Virus record (IMG/VR): IMGVR_UViG_3300032291_003704
Location: 1-37,414 of that record
Strand: one strand, 5' to 3'
Origin: a virus
DNA: 37,414 nucleotides
This document shows, one piece after another, positions 30,559-37,414 of this stretch. The notes under the pieces were generated by a model. That model had not been told where the DNA came from. It was given only the letters and a program-made list of their open reading frames with translations, and did not search any database. Within the stretch, counting starts at the first letter, position 1. Every line of letters starts with the position of its first letter. The translations under genes were made by a program, and so were the position numbers.

Positions 30559-30582
30559 CCGGGGCGGGCTACGCCGCCCCGG
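30559..30582 (-). terminator. strong hairpin after the cement protein gene
   Basis: CCGGGGCGG (30559-30567) pairs perfectly with CCGCCCCGG (30574-30582), 9 bp, 6-nt loop, between the cement stop (30590) and the next start (30550). On the minus strand it is followed by GCTTCCC, no U-run. Attenuator or stabilising element. Confidence 0.5.
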
Positions 30583-30589
30583 TTCAGCC

Positions 30590-30940
30590 TTAGGCGGCAG
30601 TCGCGTTCGGGCGACCCAAGCGCACCAGGATTTCCGTGGCGCCGGAGGCATAGTTGCCCGGGCCAATGGCCCAGCCGATGCAGTTATTGCTGGCGGCAGT
30701 GGCGGTGACATTGCCGGCGGTATTGTCCCAAAACACCCGCACGCCTTCATTGATGCCTGCGCCGGTTGCCTTGGGCAGACGGAAAACACCTTCGGTCATG
30801 ATGGCGACGTTGGCGCCAGATGCAGCGGCATGAATCGCCACCCCAAACAGCAGGCCAACCAACACGCCAGCGCCGGAAGCCACTGCAGCCGGAGCGGTAA
30901 CGGTGACAACATCAGAATCACCAACTTTATTTGTAGCCAT
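30590..30940 (-). CDS. capsid cement/decoration protein (DUF2190-like)
   Basis: A 116-residue protein; ATG 30940 behind AAGGGG. A GTG three codons earlier lies in the Shine-Dalgarno spacing and is less likely. The pattern DSDVVTVTAPAAVASGAGVL, VGLLFGVAIHAA, then EGVFRLPKATGAGINEGVRV and FWDNTAGNVTA fits the DUF2190 family, small beta proteins that bind the outside of the capsid. It directly follows the major capsid gene, the usual place of a cement protein. It is set off by hairpins on both sides. Confidence 0.75.
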   Translation of the reverse strand: MATNKVGDSDVVTVTAPAAVASGAGVLVGLLFGVAIHAAASGANVAIMTEGVFRLPKATGAGINEGVRVFWDNTAGNVTATAASNNCIGWAIGPGNYASGATEILVRLGRPNATAA

Positions 30941-30978
30941 GGGAATCACCCCTTTCGATCAGATGGATGGATGGGAAA

Positions 30979-31002
30979 GCGGGCGGCGTTTCAGCCACCC
31001 GC
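30979..31002 (-). terminator. strong hairpin after the major capsid gene
   Basis: GCGGGCGGC (30979-30987) pairs with GCCACCCGC (30994-31002), 9 bp with one G-U type pair, 6-nt loop. On the minus strand it follows the capsid stop (31009) and is followed by TTTCCC. Confidence 0.5.
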
Positions 31003-31008
31003 ATCAGA

Positions 31009-33054
31009 TCAGCCCAGGTTTGCGGCCATGGCGCGCGGCTGCACCGCCGCGGCGCCAAAATCGAACACCACGCGGAAAGTCATGCCGCTATAGCGGATGT
31101 CTTCGGCGCTCGTGATGGTGGGCGCGCGCTGGCCTTGGAGATACGCAATCTCCACCCCGCGAATATCGCCACGGCAGAGGTAGTAAGGATCATTCCCGGT
31201 ATCCAGGAAAGGTTCCATCACCAGCGAAGTGCTGGAACGATACGCATCAGGCAGCACCGCACCAGTCGCGGTTGGCACAATGCGGTTGCCCAACAGTTCC
31301 AGCGCCGTGTCTTCTTCATCCGGGCCAACCAGCAGCACCGTGGAAGAAGGCGGCGGCAGCGGCGCGGCACTCTCACCCGCGCGGGCCGGGCTGGTTTGCT
31401 TGGTCAGAAGCGCGCGCAGCTCAGCAAAGGTGCCGACAGCCAGATTACCAGCCGTGCCCAGGTTGTTACGGCCAGCCGCGAACAGCGCCGTGGCGCCACC
31501 CGCCGGCCAGTTGGCATTGGCGGTCAAGATGCCAAACACCACACGGCGCAGCGCCGTGTAGCCAGCCAAGGCCGCGCCCGAAAGCACATCCTGGAAGGCG
31601 CGCGTATCGTCATTCACCAAAGCCTGGCGCGTCAGCGCCACCAGGCGGCCGCGTTCCTGCACCGCATAGGTCTGGCCTTCTTCCGCGATTGAGCCATAGG
31701 TATAAGGCGCGCCTTCAGAAATGGCGGCCACTTCCGGGAATTGGCCAGCAAAGGCAGAAGTGATGGTTTTGAAATCCGCCACATCAACTTCGCGCGTCCA
31801 AGAAGCCCAGGTGTTCGGGTATTGGCCAAACAGGCCCTGCACAGACTTGTTCGAGGAATTGACAAGGATCAGCGGGAAGTCGCTGGTGGAATGCTGCGCG
31901 TTGATTCGACCGGACAAAACCATTTCCGCCAGGTCCGCGCCGGACATGCGATGCACGTCCTTCACACCATTGGCCACCGCGATTTCACGCATAAGGCCAT
32001 GGAAACCCATATTGGCGAATTCGCGGCTTTCCGCCGGCGGCGCCTGGTTGGAAAGCTGCGCGGAAAGCGCACCAGTCCAGCGGGCACGCAGCGTATCGCG
32101 TTCATCACGGATCACGCTGACCACCGAAGAATTTGGCATGATCGGGGCGGGGCTGCGCGCCGCCACCGCTTCAAGCGCGGCTTCAAGCGCGGCTTCGCGC
32201 GTGGCGCCAGCCTTGATCTGCGCCACAATAAAATCGGCGGGCAGGCCGTTGCGGCCAGCGATACCTTCAAGTTCGGCAACGCTTGCGCTGATGGGTTGAA
32301 CCGCTACGGTTTTGGCCGGAGCGGCGGATGGGGCCGGGGCATTCCCGCCGGCCGGGGCGATGGATTCGGACATGCCGATCTCCTTGGCTACTGCCGGCGA
32401 AATTGCCGGCGGGTTGGAAGATACCGGCGCCGCTACCGGCACCGCATCGCGCGCCGCGCGCACCAGCCCACAAAAGGCTGCAGGCGCGGCGGCGTAACGA
32501 TTGGGGTCAAACGCCGCAAAGGCGCGAATTTCTGCGGGCTCCGCCGTTTCACTGGCAAAGCCTTCCGACACGGCCATATCCGCATCAAACCAGGTTTCGG
32601 CGCGCATCAGCGCGGCTACGGTTTGTTCATCCTTGCCGGATTTCACGGCATAGGTACGGCGATACGCGCCGCTGATCTGGTCCAGCACATCGGCCTGTTG
32701 GCGCATGGTTTCAGCATCGCCCAGCGCGCCACCCCATGCTTCATGGATCATCAGAAAGGCATTACCCGGCATCACGATCCGGTCACCCGCCATAGCGATA
32801 AGGCTGGCTGCTGATGCGGCAATGCCTTCCACAATCACGGTCTTCGGCCCGGCATGGCGCGCCAGCATGTTGTGGATAGCGATGCCCGCCAGCGCATCCC
32901 CGCCATAGGAATTGATCGAAATGGTCAGCGGTTGATTGGCCGAAAGCTTTTTCAATTCCGCCGCGACACCGGCGGGTGTAATGTCCCAACCGACATCACC
33001 CAACAGCGAAAGCACCGCGGCCTGGTCGGCCGCAGCGCGCATTTGCACTGGCAT
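31009..33054 (-). CDS. prohead protease (ClpP-like)/major capsid protein fusion
   Basis: A 681-residue protein, ATG 33054 behind AAGGGGG. Residues about 12-175 form a ClpP-like protease: ISINSYGGDALAGIAIHNML, then EGIAASAASLIAMAG with nucleophile Ser81 and MIHEAWGG with His104. Residues about 180-320 form an Ala/Pro-rich, partly helical linker acting as a scaffold. Residues about 335-681 form a major capsid domain (SEGAPYTYGSIAEEGQTYAV, TRQALVNDDTRAFQDVLSG, FDTGNDPYYL-type end). Such fusions are known; the protease cuts itself and the scaffold from the capsid part during prohead maturation. It replaces separate protease and capsid genes. Confidence 0.9.
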   Translation of the reverse strand: MPVQMRAAADQAAVLSLLGDVGWDITPAGVAAELKKLSANQPLTISINSYGGDALAGIAIHNMLARHAGPKTVIVEGIAASAASLIAMAGDRIVMPGNAFLMIHEAWGGALGDAETMRQQADVLDQISGAYRRTYAVKSGKDEQTVAALMRAETWFDADMAVSEGFASETAEPAEIRAFAAFDPNRYAAAPAAFCGLVRAARDAVPVAAPVSSNPPAISPAVAKEIGMSESIAPAGGNAPAPSAAPAKTVAVQPISASVAELEGIAGRNGLPADFIVAQIKAGATREAALEAALEAVAARSPAPIMPNSSVVSVIRDERDTLRARWTGALSAQLSNQAPPAESREFANMGFHGLMREIAVANGVKDVHRMSGADLAEMVLSGRINAQHSTSDFPLILVNSSNKSVQGLFGQYPNTWASWTREVDVADFKTITSAFAGQFPEVAAISEGAPYTYGSIAEEGQTYAVQERGRLVALTRQALVNDDTRAFQDVLSGAALAGYTALRRVVFGILTANANWPAGGATALFAAGRNNLGTAGNLAVGTFAELRALLTKQTSPARAGESAAPLPPPSSTVLLVGPDEEDTALELLGNRIVPTATGAVLPDAYRSSTSLVMEPFLDTGNDPYYLCRGDIRGVEIAYLQGQRAPTITSAEDIRYSGMTFRVVFDFGAAAVQPRAMAANLG

Positions 33055-33065
33055 GGAAGCCCCCT

Positions 33066-34628
33066 TTAAGCGTTTGTGGCCGCAAGCCCCGTGGCGGCAA
33101 TTTCAATGGCGGAATTCACCGCCGCATCCTGTGCGCCACCGGAAGCATTGGCGCGGCGCGGGTCAGCATCCAGGATCAGACCCAGATCATCATGAAGCGC
33201 GTTGTCGTCGGCGATCTCTTGCGCGATGGTGGTTGGGTCATAGCCCTGTTCAGTCACCGCCTGGCGCCAGGTCTTCAGCCCCATGCGGATCATGGCCTTG
33301 GTAGCCAGCGCGTCCTTCATGGGGTCAACAAATTCAAACACAGGCGGCCCCCAGGCTACCGGGTAGGCGTGCGGCGCGGGCGGCAGCGCACCGGAACCCA
33401 GCGCAGATGCCACCCAGGCGCGCCAGATCGGTTCACACATGCCAGGGACCAGCAAATGCCATTGGTCTTGTTCAAGCTGGCGCTTAAAGGCCAGCCGCCC
33501 TGCGCGGAGCGATGAATAATTGGCGCCGGAAAGATCACCCGTCAGCAAGTCATAGGTCAGGCCATAAGCCGCCGCGATGGCGTGAAGCTGATGTTTCGCC
33601 AATTCATTGAAACCGCCAGTGCCGGACGGCGTGGCAAAAGACACATCTTCACCGGGCAACAACCGTTCAATCATGCCGGGCGAGAAAGTTTTCAGCGCAT
33701 CGCCGGTTTCCGAATCAGTCCCTTCCAGCGGGCCGCGACCAGGCGCGGCGTCACTGGTGATGAAGGCCGCTAGGCAGGCTTGCACCTTGGCCTGCTGCAG
33801 CGCTGCGTCTTCCAATTCATCCAGCGCCATCAGCCGCGTGATGATAGGCGACGCCACCGGCACACCGCGCACCTGGCCGGGGCGCGTGGCCTTAAACAGG
33901 TGGATAATGTCGGAAGCCGGAACGCGACGGCGCAGCATGGTGCCGCGCCCAAAGGTGGCAGCTTCGCCGGGGTGCCGATCAAACAGCCAATAAGCCACCG
34001 GCGCGCCCATAACATTGTATTCGACGCCATTGGCAATCAGATTGTCTTCCGGCAGGCGGCGTTCTTCATTGTAGGTTTCATCCAGCAAATCAGGTTCCAG
34101 CACCTGCAGCGCCAGCGGCACATTCAAACCGCGCCGGCGCTGTTCGGCAGGCGCCAGGCGGATCAACTGGATCAGCACTTCACCGGCTTCAGCGCGCGTG
34201 CGGGCGGCTAGTGCTTGCAAGCCGTAAAAATCCATCTGGCCGGTGACGTCACACCGCGCGGCCCAGGCTTCGAAAGCGGCATCCACCGCAGCATTTACCG
34301 CATTGATCTGGTCGCGTTCTTCGCGCGTTGACATGGGCACCGCGGAACGCGGCGTGATGCCAGTGCCGATCTGATAGCCGATCAGCGTATCCAGCGCGGA
34401 AGCCGCCCAGGCATTGTTACGCACTAGGTCGCGCGACCGGTCGCGCAGTGTCTTTAAGCCTTCCTGCACTTCGGCGCGCGGGCCATTCGCGCTGGAAAGC
34501 CGACCCATGCGGCGAGACCGGCGCGCACCATCATAGGCCGCCTGGATGCCGTGCAGCGCCAGGCGCGCGCGCGCACGGCGCAGCGCGGCTTCCGGCGCAA
34601 GGCTGGCAAGCAGGCGGTCAAACCACAT
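33066..34628 (-). CDS. portal protein (lambda B family)
   Basis: A 520-residue protein, ATG 34628 behind GAAAGGAC. The N-terminus (AAYDGARRSRRMGRLSSANG, then DRSRDLVRNNAWAASALDTL and IGYQIGTGITPRSAV) matches the lambda-type portal family. The middle contains VLEPDLLDETYNEER, NGVEYNVMGAPVAYWLFDRH and IIHLFKATRPGQVRGVPVAS. The later part LTGDLSGANYSSLRAGRLAF and RQLEQDQWHLLVPGMCEPIW is typical as well. It forms the dodecameric ring at one capsid vertex. Confidence 0.9.
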   Translation of the reverse strand: MWFDRLLASLAPEAALRRARARLALHGIQAAYDGARRSRRMGRLSSANGPRAEVQEGLKTLRDRSRDLVRNNAWAASALDTLIGYQIGTGITPRSAVPMSTREERDQINAVNAAVDAAFEAWAARCDVTGQMDFYGLQALAARTRAEAGEVLIQLIRLAPAEQRRRGLNVPLALQVLEPDLLDETYNEERRLPEDNLIANGVEYNVMGAPVAYWLFDRHPGEAATFGRGTMLRRRVPASDIIHLFKATRPGQVRGVPVASPIITRLMALDELEDAALQQAKVQACLAAFITSDAAPGRGPLEGTDSETGDALKTFSPGMIERLLPGEDVSFATPSGTGGFNELAKHQLHAIAAAYGLTYDLLTGDLSGANYSSLRAGRLAFKRQLEQDQWHLLVPGMCEPIWRAWVASALGSGALPPAPHAYPVAWGPPVFEFVDPMKDALATKAMIRMGLKTWRQAVTEQGYDPTTIAQEIADDNALHDDLGLILDADPRRANASGGAQDAAVNSAIEIAATGLAATNA

Positions 34629-34634
34629 GGCGGG

Positions 34635-34832
34635 TCAGTCCTTTCTAAAAACTGAAAACGTGGTGCGGTTCATCGGCACGGAAAGTTCGCGGCGCAGCGC
34701 GGCGATGGCTTGGCTCATTTCCGTGATGCTGCGATATTTCACTGATCGGCCATCGGAAAAGCGCACCTCCATCACCGCGCCGTTTTGCGCCATGGCGGCG
34801 GTCAGCGCGTCTATATCGGCTTGCGTGGCCAT
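34635..34832 (-). CDS. gpW-like head-tail joining protein
   Basis: A 65-residue protein. ATG 34832 is preferred, behind GAAAGG and ten bases after the TerL stop; the longer frame to 34868 overlaps TerL. Helix TQADIDALTAAMAQNG, a beta hairpin EVRFSDGRSVKYRSI and helix TEMSQAIAALRREL fit lambda gpW in size and fold order. It stabilises filled heads and allows tail joining. Gene order TerL-W-portal is that of lambda. Confidence 0.7.
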   Translation of the reverse strand: MATQADIDALTAAMAQNGAVMEVRFSDGRSVKYRSITEMSQAIAALRRELSVPMNRTTFSVFRKD

Positions 34833-34842
34833 GATGAACCTT

Positions 34843-36828
34843 TCAAATCCAGTCTGATCGGCGTTCAAACCAGGCGCCGCGCGGGGCGGCAGTTGCAGTT
34901 TTCGCTTGTGGCGCGGGCGGTGTTGCAGCAGCCGCCAACGTCTTCAGGTCAGGCTGCCAAAGCGTTATCATATCCGCCTGCGCATCTTCGGGCTTTCCAA
35001 CCCGCTCAGCGATCAGCCTTTCCCAATGTGCATCGGTCAGGTTTGCGGTTTCATGCCTCGCCAAGGCGCGGGCATAAATGGCGATATCCCATTGTTCATT
35101 GCGGGGCCGCACCTTGCGCCATTCCCGCCTGGTGAACCCGGCGCGGTTGCCGATTTCAACGCAGGCTTCAGCGGTGATCTGTTCGAAAAACCCAAGGTCC
35201 AAGGCTTGCGGGAAATGCGCCGCACCCTTCGGCCAGGCGCCGGTCGCGTCAGGCCCCATTTCCGTGAGCCGTAGCGCCGCCGCCACTTCGGTCTTCAAAT
35301 CCCATGTCCCGACCGGCCAAAGAAGGACCGATCCGATTTTCTTGCCGTTGTAATCAACATCTTGCGGCTTTGGCATGCCAAGCGGCGGTTCACCCCACTT
35401 TGCCCGGCCATCCAGCGCCATGATGCGCGGGTCTCGGCCGGCGGCGTGGCGGCGAGCGTATGAATAAACGCGCTGCGGCAAATAGCCCGAATCAATCCCG
35501 TAAGAAATCGGCGCCCATTCGCGATTCCAGGCATCGCGATACCGCTTGCCGATCACCTCATCCAAAGCGAGCCATACCGGATCAAGCGCGGGGTCGCCTT
35601 CCAGAATTCCCCCATCTATCCACCAGGACGATAGGTTGCGATCCCATCCGTACACACCCCACTCCAACCGATCCCCCTGGACGTCAACCGCGCCGGTCAG
35701 GAACAGCACGCCGGGCGGAATGCGCCGCGGCGGATAGGCTTCACGCCGGCGCCACAGCAATTCGTGGCTGGGCAAATCATAGCGGGGCTCATAAGGCAGC
35801 CCCAACACCTGCTGCGTGAACACCTTATCCAGCAGCGGATCATCCTGGCTGCGTTCGCGCTGTTCCGCCACCCAGGCCCAGGATACGAAAGGCGAATACA
35901 GCGCGTTCAGCGCGAAGCTTGCGTGATGCACCAAAAGCTCCGGCCGCTCATGTACCCATTCACCGGCGGCCAGCATCGCTGCCTTGTGGCGATGTTCGAT
36001 CCCTGAACCGCATGCGGTGCAGTGATACAAAGCGGCGCTTGGCTCACCTTTCGGCCAGCGCAGATTCTCAAACACCAGCGGCTGCTTCGCGCCGCAGTCT
36101 GGGCAGGCCACTTGGAACCGGCCCTGGCTACCATCTTCAAAACGGGCGCTGATGCGGCACTGGCCCTTGATGCCGGGCGTGGATGCCGCGGCGATCTTCT
36201 CCCGTCCTGTCCAGGCGATGGCGCGGGCCTCAGCCATGGCAACCGGATCGCCTCGGCCATCCACATCCATCGGGAATTCTGAGACTTCATCCAACAGGAT
36301 CACCCGCTTGGTGACCATCTGCAGGCCCTTGGAACTATTCGCCCCGGTTAGGTCAATATTCCCGCCGGGGAAATTCTTGCGTTTGGTGGTGGAACCAGTT
36401 TCATCCCGGCTCACCAGCGCCTTCACCTTGGCCGATACTGCCGGCGAATTGGCCAGCATCGGTTCCAGCTTATCGCGGTTGAACTTCTGCGCTTCATCAA
36501 GGCTGGGCAGAACCCAAAGAACGGTTGTCGGCGTTTCCGCGATAACTTGCCCGGCCAAATTCAGCAGGGCCATTGTCTTGCCGACCTGGGCACTAGCCAT
36601 CAGCGTCACGCGCCGGGCCGGATGTGCTAGGCTCAGCGCGTCCATCACGTCGCGCAGGTAAGGTACGCGGTCAGTGCGCCAGCGGCCCGGGAAGGGGCCT
36701 TCTTCCGGCCCCAAAACGCGATGTGCATCAGCCCAGGCAGAAACCAAGCGTTCCGGCGGTGAAGCCAGCCCGCGCGCCCAAGCCCGGCGAAGAATAGGCG
36801 CCGGGTCAGGCAGGGTCTGGAACATCAT
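34843..36828 (-). CDS. terL: terminase large subunit (GpA family)
   Basis: A 661-residue packaging motor; ATG 36828, with a second ATG at 36825 closer to ideal Shine-Dalgarno spacing. ATPase domain: Walker A SAQVGKT (79-85), Walker B VILLDE (176-181) and a coupling motif AAASTPG (213-219). A four-Cys zinc knuckle is at C242-x-x-C245 and C270-x-x-C273. Nuclease domain from about 375: GAVDVQGDRLEW with Asp382 and Asp386, then YGIDSGY and EQWDIAIYARA. Family knowledge: GpA-type terminases cut at cos sites. It overlaps terS by 23 bp. Confidence 0.95.
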   Translation of the reverse strand: MMFQTLPDPAPILRRAWARGLASPPERLVSAWADAHRVLGPEEGPFPGRWRTDRVPYLRDVMDALSLAHPARRVTLMASAQVGKTMALLNLAGQVIAETPTTVLWVLPSLDEAQKFNRDKLEPMLANSPAVSAKVKALVSRDETGSTTKRKNFPGGNIDLTGANSSKGLQMVTKRVILLDEVSEFPMDVDGRGDPVAMAEARAIAWTGREKIAAASTPGIKGQCRISARFEDGSQGRFQVACPDCGAKQPLVFENLRWPKGEPSAALYHCTACGSGIEHRHKAAMLAAGEWVHERPELLVHHASFALNALYSPFVSWAWVAEQRERSQDDPLLDKVFTQQVLGLPYEPRYDLPSHELLWRRREAYPPRRIPPGVLFLTGAVDVQGDRLEWGVYGWDRNLSSWWIDGGILEGDPALDPVWLALDEVIGKRYRDAWNREWAPISYGIDSGYLPQRVYSYARRHAAGRDPRIMALDGRAKWGEPPLGMPKPQDVDYNGKKIGSVLLWPVGTWDLKTEVAAALRLTEMGPDATGAWPKGAAHFPQALDLGFFEQITAEACVEIGNRAGFTRREWRKVRPRNEQWDIAIYARALARHETANLTDAHWERLIAERVGKPEDAQADMITLWQPDLKTLAAAATPPAPQAKTATAAPRGAWFERRSDWI

Positions 36829-37303
36829 CCTTGCTCATGTCATCAGCCAGCCCATCAAGCGCGCGACGAATGGCCTGCGTGATGGTCTTCTGAATTGCAA
36901 TTTCATCGCCCAGCCTGGCGCAATCCGCCGCCACTTCCTGGGGCACCTGCAGCAGCCGGTCGCGTAGCTTGCGGGTCAAGTCTTCCTGCTCGGCTTCAAC
37001 GCGGGCCGCTTCAACCAGCTTGCCCTTTTGCCGACCAAGTTCCAGTTCGGCGAGCTCAGCATCCGCCGCCATCTTGCGTTCGCGCTGCGCTGCCAGCCCG
37101 GTTTCAGGATCGCCACTGGCCTGCGCGGCGCGGCCCGTAGTCTGCAGCAGCGGATCAAGGCCCGATTCGCGAAGCGTCAGATACGCATCCAGATCAACCT
37201 TGCCGTCAGCGCCGCGAAGCCCGTGCGCGGCCACCTGGCGGGACACGGTTGACTTGTGAACCCCCGCATGTTTAGCGATATCGGTTACGCTTAAACGCGG
37301 CAT
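36806..37303 (-). CDS. terS: terminase small subunit (Nu1-like)
   Basis: A 165-residue protein, ATG 37303. Residues 4-28 form a helix-turn-helix (SVTDIAKHAGVHKSTVSRQV) as in Nu1 proteins that recognise the packaging site. A long helix follows (RERKMAADAELAELELGRQK, EAEQEDLTRKLRDRLLQVPQ) for oligomerisation. The C-terminal acidic tail (DDMSKDDVPDPA) may bind TerL. It is the first recognised late gene; the segment upstream (37304-37414) holds palindromic repeats. Confidence 0.85.
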   Translation of the reverse strand: MPRLSVTDIAKHAGVHKSTVSRQVAAHGLRGADGKVDLDAYLTLRESGLDPLLQTTGRAAQASGDPETGLAAQRERKMAADAELAELELGRQKGKLVEAARVEAEQEDLTRKLRDRLLQVPQEVAADCARLGDEIAIQKTITQAIRRALDGLADDMSKDDVPDPA

Positions 37304-37338
37304 TTATGCCACACTCCCCGCAGGCATTCGGGGCTTTC

Positions 37339-37366
37339 TGTTGCGCAACAAAGAGAAAATTGTTGC
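37339..37366. promoter_or_regulatory. iterated TGTTGC palindromes upstream of terS
   Basis: TGTTGCGCAACA (37339-37350) is a perfect 12-bp palindrome. A third half-site TGTTGC follows at 37361-37366, so GCAACA-N10-TGTTGC is also inverted. A direct repeat TTCAGCA lies at 37371-37377 and 37380-37386. Position just upstream of terS suits a packaging (cos/pac) recognition region or an operator. The other part of 37304-37338 has a CCCCG-N8-CGGGG hairpin (37316-37333). Confidence 0.4.
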
Positions 37367-37414
37367 ACCCTTCAGCAATTTCAGCACTACCAATGCCGGG
37401 CGCGCAAAGCCGCC

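Noticed and set aside
37316-37333. Intrinsic terminator CCCCG-N8-CGGGG followed by CTTTCTGTT on the plus strand
   Set aside because: The stem is only 5 bp and no plus-strand gene precedes it; listed only as part of the terS upstream region.
1-37414. Two tandem prophages meeting at 5504-5553
   Set aside because: Possible, but the left part has only early and lysogeny genes and the right only late genes, which together make one phage; the single-genome reading is simpler.

Overview
The window is almost wholly a temperate siphovirus-like phage genome. Composition is GC-rich, and many junctions are overlapping stop/start codons. GcrA-like DNA-binding repeats, a CII/CP76-like regulator and DUF6441-type tail genes point to an alphaproteobacterial host. 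This host assignment is inference; the sequence does not fix the genus.

Left part (1-5.4 kb): the lysogeny region. A CII-like regulator runs off the left edge on the minus strand. It is followed by a two-span membrane protein on the plus strand, a YdaS/Cro-like regulator (minus) and a short XRE-type repressor (plus). Three near-identical 17-bp dyads (ATGCAG-N5-CTGCAT type) surround the repressor gene, and two of them sit inside promoter spacers. A plus-strand operon follows (1801-5387): five small unrecognised proteins, a protein with three GcrA/SANT-like repeats, one more unknown, an excisionase and a tyrosine integrase.

Middle (5.4-5.7 kb): about 50 bp match the 3' half of a tRNA-Thr(GGT), the attachment core. 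It lies between integrase and endolysin, with phage genes on both sides. This is the order of a free (attP) genome, not of an integrated prophage.

Right part (5.7-37.3 kb): one long late operon on the minus strand, read right to left. It encodes TerS, TerL, a gpW-like protein, portal, a ClpP protease/major capsid fusion, cement protein, head-tail connectors, tail tube, and tail chaperones G and GT with an A-AAA-AAC frameshift site. Next come a DUF6441-like protein, a tape measure with four 90-residue repeats, tail-tip, lectin-like and fibre proteins, and a holin candidate. A 1370-residue tail spike and four further virion proteins follow. Last come a metallophosphoesterase, a DNA methyltransferase, a dNMP kinase, and a lysis cassette with nested Rz/Rz1 and a GH19 endolysin. 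Strong intercistronic hairpins follow exactly the three genes expected to be most abundant (capsid, cement, tail tube).

The two window ends are compatible with being joined: the CII-like frame continues from position 1 into position 37414 and stops directly before the terS start codon. The window may therefore be a complete circularly permuted phage genome of about 37.4 kb, and if so it has no recognisable replication module. No tRNA gene, rRNA, IS element or CRISPR array was seen.
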